Source: Herbaspirillum sp. DW155 | Lineage (GTDB): Bacteria > Pseudomonadota > Gammaproteobacteria > Burkholderiales > Burkholderiaceae_D | Length of the DNA stretch: 64,000 nucleotides | NCBI RefSeq assembly: GCF_037076565.1 | Contig: NZ_AP029028.1 | Coordinates: 186,001-250,000 of the forward strand | Direction: 5' to 3' | Shown here: positions 39,601 to 47,317 of the stretch, in pieces | Layout: every line of letters starts with the position of its first letter | Position numbering within the stretch: position 1 is the first letter of the stretch | The notes under the pieces: model-generated | The model's input: only the letters and a program-made list of their open reading frames with translations | Database searches by the model: none | What the model was told of the DNA's origin: nothing | Position numbers and translations under genes: made by a program

Positions 39601-40820
39601 ATGTCTGCGGTGTCATGTGCGAGGTTCTCCCACGTCGATACATGCAGCAGCCGCCCGATGGCCTCCTGGAGCGCCTTGGGGAAATTGTTCTCGGCCTGCT
39701 GATGCAGCGAGGTCACTACGAACTCGCGCCGGGTAGCATCTTGTCCACGCAGGTCCGGATGGCCTTCCAGCACGAACCAGTGCCCCACGGCCAGGTCGCG
39801 CACCGTGCCGCTGCCCTCGAAGGACTCGCTGCGGCCTTCGTGCGCCAGCATGCGTGCATCGGCCAGGCGCAAGTGATCGTCCAGGCCATCGGCAACGTGG
39901 GGTGCCTCGATCAGGCTATCCTCCACGATACGCGCCAGTTCATGTCCCGCGTCGCCCTGGTCCAGCATGCTCTGGCTGGTGGCGACTCCCATGCGCACTG
40001 CCTTATAGTCCCAGCTGCCGCGCCATACGCTGCCCGGCACCAGGCTGCGCTGGCGGTTCCAGGCGCTGATGGCATCGCGTTCTTCGGTGACGCCGTTGCG
40101 GTGATAGCGCACCGTATCGGCAGCAGCCCGCGGCAGCCGTGCCGCAGAATCGCAAAATACCAGCCTGTGCACCGGGGTATCGGTCGCTGTGCCGGATGTC
40201 TTATGAGCGGGCTGGGGGCTGGCGATATACCAGAAGATGCCTTCGCGCCGACACAGGCGTCTGATGAAGTGCGCATCCGATTCGTTGAACTGGTGACAGA
40301 TCTCGCGCACCGGATAGCGGATGTCCTCCAGTGCGTCGAGATCGAAGTCGAAGGCCATCGCCAGGGCAGGGCTGCGCTGGCGCCATTCGCTCAACAGCAC
40401 TTCCAGAATGCGGGGGACGCTCAACTGGCGGAAGATGCGGGTATTGATGCGTCCTTCCATGATCGTCAGCGCATCCTGCAGCGTGAGCTGATAGATCCGT
40501 AGCGCACCGTCGGCCTGGCAGGCGCGGGCATCGGTGATGATCCCGTTGGTGTGATGCAGGCCGCCACGGTCGGTCACCATCTCGATGCTCAACGGTTGCC
40601 CCAGCAGGGCCTGCAGGGGCAGTTCGGGGTCGCTCGACACGCAGGTCAGTTGCGCTTGCAGTCCCTCCAGCCAGGCTTCTCTCAGGTCGACTCCCTGAAT
40701 CAGCAGCAGTTGTTCAAATCGCGTTTCCTGTGGGCGCCACCGTAGCCGGAGGGGACGGCATTTCTGCGAGAGAAGGGCGCTGGCGAAAGCAGTGGTGATG
40801 CGCTGGAAGTGATCTGTCAT
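36624..40820 (-). CDS. vgrG: Evolved VgrG with C-terminal phospholipase D effector domain
   Basis: A 1398-residue T6SS spike fused to its toxin. Order: gp27-like N-terminus (about 1-400), gp5 OB-fold (about 440-550, with VPRVGMEVLIDFLGG), DUF2345 beta-helix (about 690-860), a proline-rich linker (CPPPDIPPPPTYEEL), then a PLD domain (about 950-1398). Both HKD motifs are intact: HQKTILID (His near 982; 37854-37877) and HSKLMIID (His near 1289; 36933-36956). ATG 40820 (MTDHFQRITTAFASALLS) fits the VgrG start; the frame opens 26 codons earlier and neither start has a clear Shine-Dalgarno. The GC content falls in the toxin half. The payload should attack target-cell phospholipids without needing a separate cargo-binding step. 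Confidence 0.93.
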   Translation of the reverse strand: MTDHFQRITTAFASALLSQKCRPLRLRWRPQETRFEQLLLIQGVDLREAWLEGLQAQLTCVSSDPELPLQALLGQPLSIEMVTDRGGLHHTNGIITDARACQADGALRIYQLTLQDALTIMEGRINTRIFRQLSVPRILEVLLSEWRQRSPALAMAFDFDLDALEDIRYPVREICHQFNESDAHFIRRLCRREGIFWYIASPQPAHKTSGTATDTPVHRLVFCDSAARLPRAAADTVRYHRNGVTEERDAISAWNRQRSLVPGSVWRGSWDYKAVRMGVATSQSMLDQGDAGHELARIVEDSLIEAPHVADGLDDHLRLADARMLAHEGRSESFEGSGTVRDLAVGHWFVLEGHPDLRGQDATRREFVVTSLHQQAENNFPKALQEAIGRLLHVSTWENLAHDTADMRYRNQLTCRRRNAPLTPHYDPRLHLPLVHPITALVVGPAHEEVYCDELGRIKVQLQGLHAQDHEHAQGAGTSGHDQDSAFVRVSSAWAGAGYGHDVVPRVGMEVLIDFLGGDPDKMFVAGVLHNGMNLPARFSHGGGLPGNRFLSGIKTKEIDGVRYNQLRLDDTPGQISTQLASEHQHSQINLGYLTEPRYDGQGDDRGEGLEARTDGHGVLRGGKGVLITAQRQDRGRGRMLERAALLETLHSLQDLAHRLSEDAARHRAEATDLALLERIRMQLQAWDSGDAASGTMRVETPMVALDAPAGVSITSQDTMVLGATQHIDVVSQTNIQVSTGRRLLMRAGEMFAAFAARHMKLITGKGSIKLQAHEEHIDLSAARRILLEASEEIILQAPKISIRSRENTEVSGGGSFSRWNASMIEHGTAGEWRQHAANHHVLGPANCPPPDIPPPPTYEELQQSTSLMVRLGSHAREGSPISAMAKNTPGYGMLDADQVKRIRHHERLSGKPHEAGLTPQERRLYFNALWFCEATSGAHAHLTFKVRAGDAGKVRQSLAEESATRLSKPEYHSLVQASTAHQKTILIDYEHAQGEHAVGYVMGLNSVTDYWDTRKHLFHDPLRGASWEGGGDGLPGLKPLQDYACRICGEALISVSKNFVDAWNRVVTADQKIQRTHDLQSPPAGLRKSAGKSTHRAQIVRTQPEEGDKTIQRLYRQATSFASNYIYIENQYFQYAEWAKYLKQLRRDFIAGWKAAGQPMNKLPDLHVFIVIPTPERTQMVPATHETVKALGHGTSMPNQDKEIERELALREQEKELARYEFKERKNGTPPELISKPRSIAPNTNPRSNADIAKELDSLGIKTLVASLWTYDHAGDSKGEKYREIYIHSKLMIIDDAFFTLGSANMNLRSMAVDAEINIGCDDPLLSENLRREVFSLHSGDSAQCEGGDGSSTSITNTFILWKRLLTSNKVKREEQNCPVGFLIPFEDKRTSKIRLA

Positions 40821-40991
40821 GGCGGCGGGAAGGACAGCGGCGAACGCGCTTGCAAAAAACTGCCCAGCATAGTGACGCCGGCCCACCCTGTTCGGCATCG
40901 GTCAAAGAAAGGGAGTGAATCCCGATTTTCTTGAGCAAATGATTCGAAAAATATCGATAATTACCGGACACCGACCCATCCTCACCTCGAC

Positions 40992-41366
40992 ATGGACACC
41001 ACCCGCATCGACAAATGGTGCTGGGCCGCGCGCTTCTTCAAGACGCGTTCGCAGGCCACCGAAGCCGTGGAGCGCGGCCGCATCAAGCTCAACGGCGAAC
41101 GCACCAAGCCCGCCCATAACGTCAAGACCGGCGACCGCCTCGACGTCGACAACGGCGCCACCGAATGGGAAGTGCTGGTCACCGGCATCGCCGACAAGCG
41201 CGGCTCGGCCACCATCGCCGCCACCCTCTACCAGGAAACCGCAGAGAGCATCGCCCGTCGCGCCGCCCAGGCCGAGCGACACCGGCTCTTCCGCGAGCCC
41301 TCCGCCGAAATCAAGGGACGCCCCACCAAGCGCGACCGGCGCCTGCTCGACCGTTCGTCCTCCTGA
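40992..41366 (+). CDS. hslR: Ribosome-associated heat shock protein Hsp15 (S4 domain)
   Basis: Hsp15 binds free 50S subunits carrying nascent peptidyl-tRNA and helps rescue stalled ribosomes. The 124-residue protein begins with an S4 RNA-binding domain: RIDKWCWAARFFKTRSQA, VERGRIKLNG, then VKTGDRLDV. A basic C-terminal tail follows (KGRPTKRDRRLL). The length is typical. No sigma-32 element was found in the upstream 170 bp. It is divergent from vgrG-PLD. Confidence 0.93.
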   Translation: MDTTRIDKWCWAARFFKTRSQATEAVERGRIKLNGERTKPAHNVKTGDRLDVDNGATEWEVLVTGIADKRGSATIAATLYQETAESIARRAAQAERHRLFREPSAEIKGRPTKRDRRLLDRSSS

Positions 41367-41459
41367 GTTCGCGGCACGCCACCGCAACGCAGGCTCGTTG
41401 TAAGATGAGGACCGGTTTTGCAGGCCTGTCTTTACTCCTACGCTGATGTGAAGGTGCAG

Positions 41460-41918
41460 ATGACTCAGGTGGTTTCTTCCGAATCGATGCAGCCGGTACC
41501 GGTGGCGCGGCCGCTCCGCAAGGAGTGCCCGCCCGGCGCTTGCGACTGCCAGCGTGAAGCGCTGATGGAATGCCTGCACGCGCCCGAGGCGCGCGTGCTC
41601 TGGCTCACCCGCGAAGAAGAAAAACGTCTGATCGAGCGCATTACCCGCATCACCACCTATGAGGAACTGCTGCACGTGGGCAGCCTGATGCGCAAGAATC
41701 TCGGCATTCATCTGCATATCAGCCCTGGCCCCAACGAAGTGCGCACCGTACGCGGCCTGCAGATCCATCTGGCCGAGCAACCCGGCCTGTGCCGCAAGAC
41801 CCGCGACACCATCCCGGCCGCCATCCGCAAGTGCCTGGAAAACAATCCCACCATCGTCTACGCCCTGCTCGATGCCCACGACCTGCTGGGCCTCGCCGCC
41901 CCTCCGGCCGGCGCCTGA
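41460..41918 (+). CDS. Hypothetical protein with N-terminal Cys cluster
   Basis: A 152-residue soluble protein of unknown function. After about 20 variable residues comes a dense Cys cluster, KECPPGACDCQREALMECLH (C-x4-C-x-C), a plausible metal or Fe-S site. The rest is predicted mostly helical, with WLTREEEKRLIERI, then ISPGPNEVRTVRG and a further Cys in QPGLCRKTRD. ATG 41460 follows AAGGTG; upstream in-frame GTG and TTG codons exist. It lies 90 bp after hsp15 on the same strand. No family is recognised. Confidence 0.65.
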   Translation: MTQVVSSESMQPVPVARPLRKECPPGACDCQREALMECLHAPEARVLWLTREEEKRLIERITRITTYEELLHVGSLMRKNLGIHLHISPGPNEVRTVRGLQIHLAEQPGLCRKTRDTIPAAIRKCLENNPTIVYALLDAHDLLGLAAPPAGA

Positions 41919-41971
41919 GCCCCTTGCCTGCCGGCAAAATCCGCCACCTCGTCCGATGCCGATTTTTTTGT

Positions 41972-42014
41972 TTGACATTTGCGGCGCGATGAATAATAGT
42001 ACGATCGTTCGAAT
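41972..42014 (+). promoter_or_regulatory. Promoter and palindromic operator of the TetR / beta-oxidation cluster
   Basis: A consensus -35 TTGACA (41972-41977) is followed at 16 bp by a weak -10, TAATAG (41994-41999). An imperfect 20-bp palindrome centred on ACGATCGT spans 41995-42014, overlapping the -10. This is the arrangement expected of an autorepressing TetR regulator. It lies about 125 bp upstream of the TetR gene. Confidence 0.55.
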
Positions 42015-42137
42015 TAATTCGGTATGAAGATAAATTCATGTCGGATCAGCAAGGGCACAAGACAGCGGACCCAGAGCCGCGCCCGTCGAACCGGTTCCTC
42101 CCCGCCGCCGCCTGCGGCGGATATCTAAGAGACAACG

Positions 42138-42839
42138 ATGACAGAGACAAGCAAGCTGCCCACCGCGCCCGCCCGGCCCAAGTTCCTGCGCAAGGGCGAG
42201 CAGACCCGTGCCGCCATCCTGGACGTGGCGCTGGAGCTGGCCAGCCGCGACGGTCTGGAAGGGCTCACCATCGGCCTGCTGGCTGAAAAGATGAAGATGA
42301 GCAAGTCCGGCGTCTTCGCCCATTTCGGCTCGCGTGAGGATCTTCAGATCGAGGTCGTGCGCCTGTACCACACCCGTTTCGAGCAGGACGTGTTCTATCC
42401 CTCCATCAAGGAGCCGCGCGGTCTGCCGCGCCTGGAAGGCATGTTCGCCCGCTGGATCAAGCAGGTCACGGTGGAAATCGCCCTGGGCTGCATCTACATC
42501 AGCGGCGCGGTCGAATATGACGACCGCCCCGGCGCCATCCGCGATCATCTGGTGGCCATGGTCCAGGCCTGGCGCGATGCGCTGGAGCGCTGCATCAAGC
42601 AGGCCATCGAGGCCGGCCATCTGCGCCCCGACATCGAGGTCAGCCAGATGGTCTACGAAATGTATGGCCTGATCCTGGCCCTGCATCACGATGCGCGCTT
42701 CCTGCACATCCCCGGCAGCGTTGAACGCGCCGAGGCAAGCTTCCGCCGGCTGATCGACAGCTACCGGCCACAAGGCAGCGACAGCGCCAGCACGGCCACT
42801 CCCAAGAATTCCAAATCGGCAGCCAGGAAGGCCGCCTAA
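42138..42839 (+). CDS. TetR-family transcriptional regulator of the fatty-acid cluster
   Basis: A 233-residue TetR-type repressor. The N-terminal helix-turn-helix covers about residues 22-68 (TRAAILDVALELASRDGLEG, LLAEKMKMSKSGVFAHFGSR). A TetR C-terminal ligand domain follows, then a Ser/Lys-rich tail. Its gene is 18 bp upstream of an acyl-CoA dehydrogenase on the same strand, so it probably senses an acyl-CoA and controls this cluster. A palindrome overlapping the promoter is a candidate binding site. Confidence 0.92.
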   Translation: MTETSKLPTAPARPKFLRKGEQTRAAILDVALELASRDGLEGLTIGLLAEKMKMSKSGVFAHFGSREDLQIEVVRLYHTRFEQDVFYPSIKEPRGLPRLEGMFARWIKQVTVEIALGCIYISGAVEYDDRPGAIRDHLVAMVQAWRDALERCIKQAIEAGHLRPDIEVSQMVYEMYGLILALHHDARFLHIPGSVERAEASFRRLIDSYRPQGSDSASTATPKNSKSAARKAA

Positions 42840-42857
42840 ACCTGTCCGGAGACATTC

Positions 42858-44648
42858 ATGCCCCAATACAACGCCCCCTTGCGCGACATGCAATTCGTGC
42901 TGCACGAGCTGCTCAATGTCGAGGAAGTCTTCAAAGAACTGCCGCCGCATGCCGACACCAACCGCGAACTGGTCGACCAGGTGCTGGAAGAGGGTGGCAA
43001 GTTTGCGTCGCAGGTGCTGTTCCCGCTGAACCATTCGGGTGACCGCGAGGGTTGCCATTACGATCGCGAGAGCAAGACCGTCACCACGCCCAAGGGGTTC
43101 AAAGAAGCCTACAAGCAATACGTCGAAGCCGGCTGGGCGGCCTTGTCCTGTGATCCGGAATTCGGTGGCCAGGGCCTGCCGCTGACGATCAACAATTCCT
43201 TCTACGAGATGCTGAACTCGTCCAACCAGGCCTGGACCATGTACCCCGGGTTGTCGCACGGCGCCTACGAGTGCCTGCATGCGCACGGTTCGGAAGAACA
43301 GAAGCAGCTCTACCTGCCCAAGCTGGTCTCGGGCGAATGGACTGGCACCATGTGCCTGACCGAAGCTCATTGCGGTACCGACCTGGGTTTGTTGCGCAGC
43401 AAGGCCGAGCCGCAGGCCGATGGCTCCTACAAGATCACGGGCAACAAGATTTTCATCTCCGCCGGAGAAAACGACGTTTCCGCCAATATCGTTCATCTGG
43501 TGCTGGCGCGTTTGCCCGATGCACCGGAAGGTTCGAAAGGAATTTCGCTTTTCCTGGTTCCCAAGTTTTTGCCCAATGCCGACGGCTCGCTGGGCGCACG
43601 CAACCCGATCTTCTGCGGTGCTATCGAAGAAAAGATGGGCATCCACGGCAATGCCACCTGCCAGATGAATCTGGACGGCGCCACCGGCTGGCTGATCGGC
43701 CAGCCGCACAAGGGCCTGCAGGCCATGTTCGTGTTCATGAACGCAGCCCGCCTGGGCGTGGGCATGCAAGGCCTGGGCCTGACCGAAGTGGCCTATCAGA
43801 ACGCGCTGGTCTACGCCAAGGACCGCCTGCAGATGCGCAGCCTGTCCGGCATCAAGGCCGCCGACAAGCCGGCCGATCCGATCATCGTGCACCCCGACGT
43901 GCGCCGCATGCTGCTGACCGCCAAGGCGTTTGCCGAAGGCGGCCGTGCCTTCACCTCCTATGTCGCGCTGGAGCTGGACAAGGAACTGACCCACCCCGAT
44001 GAACAAGTGCGCAAGGACAGCGCCGACATCGTGGCCCTGCTGACCCCGGTGGTGAAGGCCTTCCTCACCGACAATGCCTGGATGGCGACCTCCGAATGCC
44101 TGCAGGTCTATGGCGGCCACGGCTACATCGCCGAATGGGGCATGGAGCAATACGTACGCGATGCCCGCATCAACATGATCTACGAAGGCACCAACACCAT
44201 CCAGTCGCTGGACCTGCTGGGCCGCAAGATCCTGATGGACAACGGCGCCAAGCTCAAGAAATTCGGCGCGCAGATCCAGGCCTTCGTGGAAGAGCATGGT
44301 ACCGATGAGGCCATGTCCGAATTCATCACCCCGCTGGCCGACATCGGCGACAAGGTGACCAAGCTGACCATGGAAATCGGCATGAAGTCCTTCGCCAATC
44401 AGGATGAAGCCGGTGCCGCCGCCGTGCCTTACCTGCGCGTGGTGGGCCATCTGGTGTTCTCCTACCTGTTCGCCCGCATGGCCAAGATCGCGCTGGAAAA
44501 GCAGGACAGCGGCGACAGCTTCTACACCGCCAAGCTGGCCACGGCACGCTTCTACTTCGCGCGCCTGCTGCCGGAAACCGCGATGCTGATCCGCCAGGCC
44601 CGTTCGGGTGCGGCCAATCTGATGGCGCTGGACGCAGAGTTGTTCTGA
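42858..44648 (+). CDS. Acyl-CoA dehydrogenase with C-terminal extension
   Basis: FAD enzyme that introduces the 2,3-double bond of acyl-CoA, the first step of beta-oxidation. The 596-residue protein is the long form, with an acetyl-CoA-dehydrogenase-like C-terminal domain (about 470-596). Features: CLTEAHCGTDLGLL and GNKIFISAGEND at the flavin site, LQVYGGHGYIAEWGMEQYVRDARI, and the catalytic base Glu443 in MIYEGTNTIQ. The nearest well-known relatives include DmdC (methylthiopropionyl-CoA) and long-chain FadE-like enzymes, so chain-length specificity is uncertain. CGGAGA precedes the ATG. Confidence 0.95.
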   Translation: MPQYNAPLRDMQFVLHELLNVEEVFKELPPHADTNRELVDQVLEEGGKFASQVLFPLNHSGDREGCHYDRESKTVTTPKGFKEAYKQYVEAGWAALSCDPEFGGQGLPLTINNSFYEMLNSSNQAWTMYPGLSHGAYECLHAHGSEEQKQLYLPKLVSGEWTGTMCLTEAHCGTDLGLLRSKAEPQADGSYKITGNKIFISAGENDVSANIVHLVLARLPDAPEGSKGISLFLVPKFLPNADGSLGARNPIFCGAIEEKMGIHGNATCQMNLDGATGWLIGQPHKGLQAMFVFMNAARLGVGMQGLGLTEVAYQNALVYAKDRLQMRSLSGIKAADKPADPIIVHPDVRRMLLTAKAFAEGGRAFTSYVALELDKELTHPDEQVRKDSADIVALLTPVVKAFLTDNAWMATSECLQVYGGHGYIAEWGMEQYVRDARINMIYEGTNTIQSLDLLGRKILMDNGAKLKKFGAQIQAFVEEHGTDEAMSEFITPLADIGDKVTKLTMEIGMKSFANQDEAGAAAVPYLRVVGHLVFSYLFARMAKIALEKQDSGDSFYTAKLATARFYFARLLPETAMLIRQARSGAANLMALDAELF

Positions 44649-44659
44649 GCGCAATAGCA

Positions 44660-44694
44660 CGCCGCGTGCGGGTCGCCGGACTGCACGCGGCGTT
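44660..44694 (+). terminator. Hairpin after the acyl-CoA dehydrogenase gene
   Basis: A perfect 11-bp stem (44660-44670 with 44684-44694), 12 bp after the stop codon, but without a T run. It is likely an mRNA-stabilising or attenuating hairpin rather than a full terminator. Confidence 0.5.
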
Positions 44695-44880
44695 GATCTA
44701 CCGCAACTGGGCCCGGCACGGCGTCACGGCTGCGTCACCACGACGAGGCATCCTGTGAGCAGCCGCCCTGCAGCCAGGCGGCGAACAGGCGTACAGTAGC
44801 CGTTCGCTCCCGGCGATACGGCAGCTTGCCTGGCCCCGAATTCATGTTTCATGTCTGAAGCACCAGCAAAGGAGATTTGC

Positions 44881-47268
44881 GTGTCCAATTTCATCGTCAA
44901 AAAAGTGGCCGTGCTCGGCGCGGGCGTCATGGGGGCGCAGATCGCCGCCCATTGCATCAATGCCCGCGTGCCGGTCGTGCTGTTCGATCTGCCGGCCAAG
45001 GAAGGCCCGAAGAACGGCATCGTGCAACGCGCCATCGAGAACCTCAAGAAGCTCAGCCCCGCACCGCTGGGCAACAAGGATGACGCGGCCTTGATCCAGG
45101 TCGCCAACTACGAAGATGATCTGGCCGTGCTGGAAGGCTGCGACCTCATCATCGAAGCCATCGCCGAGCGTATGGACTGGAAGCACGACCTCTACAAGAA
45201 GGTCGCTCCGCACATCGGACCCAAGGCCATCTTCGCCTCCAACACCTCGGGCCTGTCGATCAATGCGCTCTCCGAAGGTTTCGATGCGGGCCTCAAGGCG
45301 CGCTTCTGCGGCGTGCACTTCTTCAACCCGCCGCGCTACATGCACCTGGTCGAACTGATCCCGACTCGCTCGACCGAACCGCACATCCTCGACCAGCTCG
45401 AAGCCTTCCTTACCACCACTTTGGGCAAGGGCGTGGTGCGCGCCTTCGACACCCCCAACTTCGTGGCCAACCGCGTGGGCGTGTTCGGCATCCTGGCTAC
45501 CATCATCGAAGCCGACAAGTATGGCCTCTCGGTCGATGTGGTCGATGACCTGACCGGCGCCAAGCTGGGCCGCGCCAAATCCGGTACCTTCCGTACCGCC
45601 GACGTGGTGGGCCTGGATACCATGGGTCACGTCATCCGTACCATGCAGGACAACCTGAAGGATGATCCCTTCTTCTCCACCTATGCCACCCCGCCGCTGT
45701 TGGCCAGGCTGGTCGAGCAGGGCGCGCTGGGTCAGAAGAGCGGCGCCGGCTATTACAAGAAAGTCGGCAAGGACATCCTGCGCATCGACGCGGCCAAGGG
45801 TGATTACGTGCCGGGCGGCGGCAAGGCCGATGACATCATCGCCCGCATCCTGAAGGAAAAGGATCCGGTCAAGCGCATGAAGGCGCTGCATGATTCGACC
45901 AATCCGCAAGGCCAGTTCCTGTGGGCCATCTTCCGCGATGCCTTCCACTACATCGCCGTGCATCTGGAATCGGTGGCCGACAACGCACGCGATCTCGACT
46001 TCGCCATGCGTTGGGGCTTCGGCTGGAGCGTCGGTCCCTTCGAGACCTGGCAGGCCGCCGGCTGGAAGCAGATCGCGCAATGGGTCAAGGAAGACATTGA
46101 TGCCGGCAAGGCGCTCTCCAACGCACCGCTGCCCGACTGGGTTTTCGACGGTCGTGATGGCGTGCATTCGGAGAAGGGTTCGTATTCGCCCTCGAAGAAG
46201 GCCGACGTGGCCCGTTCCGACCTGCCGGTCTACCAGCGCCAGGCCTTCCGCGCGCCGCTGGTGGGCGAGGGTGCGGCCGATGGCAGGAGTGCCGGCACCA
46301 CCTTCTTCGAAGACGAATCGGTCCGCATCTGGCATCAGAACGACGATGTGCTGATCCTGTCCTTCAAGACCAAGATGCACGTGATCGGCCAGGGCGTGAT
46401 CGACGGCATGAACAAGGCCGTCACCGAAGCCGAACAGAACTTCAAGGGCCTGGTGATCTGGCATCCGGATGCGGCTGAAGGCGGCGCCTTCTCCGCCGGT
46501 GCCGACCTGCAGTCGATGCTGCCGCTGTTCATGTCCGGTGGCGTCAAGGCCATCGAGCCGGTGGTGCACCAGCTGCAGCAGGCGCACCAGCGTCTGAAGT
46601 ACGCCAGCGTGCCGGTGATTGCCGCTGTCGCCGGCCTGGCCCTGGGTGGCGGTTGCGAACTGCTGTTGCATGCGGCCAAGCGCGTGGTCTCCATCGAGTC
46701 CTACATCGGCCTGGTGGAAGTGGGCGTGGGCCTGATCCCGGCCGGTGGCGGTCTCAAGGAAGCCGCCGTGCGCGCTGCCCGCGAAGCCAAGGGCAACGAC
46801 ATCCTGCAATTCCTGAAGGAATACATGCTGGCTGCGGCCACTGCCAATGTGTCGAAGTCCGCATTGGAAGCGCGCAAGCTGGGCTACCTGCGCGAGGATG
46901 ACGTGATCGTCTTCAACCCGTATGAATTGCTGCACGTGGCCAAGGTCGAAGCGCGCGCGCTGTTCGACGCCGGCTATCGTCCGCAGCTGCCGCCGCAGAT
47001 ACCGGTGATCGGCCGCAACGGCCTGGCCACCATCATGGCGCAGCTGGTCAACATGCGTGATGGCGGTTTCATCTCGGCGCACGATTTCAAGCTGGGCAAG
47101 ATGATCGCCGAAACCGTCGCCGGTGGCGAGGTGGAAGAGGGCAGCATCGTCAATGAACAATGGCTGCTCGATATCGAGCGCAAGTTTTTCATGGAGCTGC
47201 TCAACCACCCCAAGACCCAGGAACGCATCATGGGCATGATGCAAACCGGCAAGCCTGTGCGCAACTAA
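44881..47268 (+). CDS. 3-hydroxyacyl-CoA dehydrogenase / enoyl-CoA hydratase bifunctional protein (FadN-type)
   Basis: Catalyses the second and third steps of beta-oxidation. The 795-residue protein has the NAD-binding dehydrogenase first (VAVLGAGVMGAQIAAHC at the N-terminus, then FCGVHFFNPPRYMHLVELI and FVANRVG). A crotonase domain follows at about 490-700 (GGAFSAGADLQSML, AGLALGGGCELLLHA). This order is the reverse of E. coli FadB and matches Bacillus FadN. GTG 44881 is chosen because AAGGAG lies 6 bp upstream; an in-frame ATG at 44851 would place that Shine-Dalgarno inside the gene. It is followed 49 bp later by its thiolase. Confidence 0.93.
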   Translation: MSNFIVKKVAVLGAGVMGAQIAAHCINARVPVVLFDLPAKEGPKNGIVQRAIENLKKLSPAPLGNKDDAALIQVANYEDDLAVLEGCDLIIEAIAERMDWKHDLYKKVAPHIGPKAIFASNTSGLSINALSEGFDAGLKARFCGVHFFNPPRYMHLVELIPTRSTEPHILDQLEAFLTTTLGKGVVRAFDTPNFVANRVGVFGILATIIEADKYGLSVDVVDDLTGAKLGRAKSGTFRTADVVGLDTMGHVIRTMQDNLKDDPFFSTYATPPLLARLVEQGALGQKSGAGYYKKVGKDILRIDAAKGDYVPGGGKADDIIARILKEKDPVKRMKALHDSTNPQGQFLWAIFRDAFHYIAVHLESVADNARDLDFAMRWGFGWSVGPFETWQAAGWKQIAQWVKEDIDAGKALSNAPLPDWVFDGRDGVHSEKGSYSPSKKADVARSDLPVYQRQAFRAPLVGEGAADGRSAGTTFFEDESVRIWHQNDDVLILSFKTKMHVIGQGVIDGMNKAVTEAEQNFKGLVIWHPDAAEGGAFSAGADLQSMLPLFMSGGVKAIEPVVHQLQQAHQRLKYASVPVIAAVAGLALGGGCELLLHAAKRVVSIESYIGLVEVGVGLIPAGGGLKEAAVRAAREAKGNDILQFLKEYMLAAATANVSKSALEARKLGYLREDDVIVFNPYELLHVAKVEARALFDAGYRPQLPPQIPVIGRNGLATIMAQLVNMRDGGFISAHDFKLGKMIAETVAGGEVEEGSIVNEQWLLDIERKFFMELLNHPKTQERIMGMMQTGKPVRN

Positions 47269-47317
47269 TGAAATCTCTCTCCCCGGAGGGGGAGGGAGAG
47301 TCCAAGGAGATTTGGTA

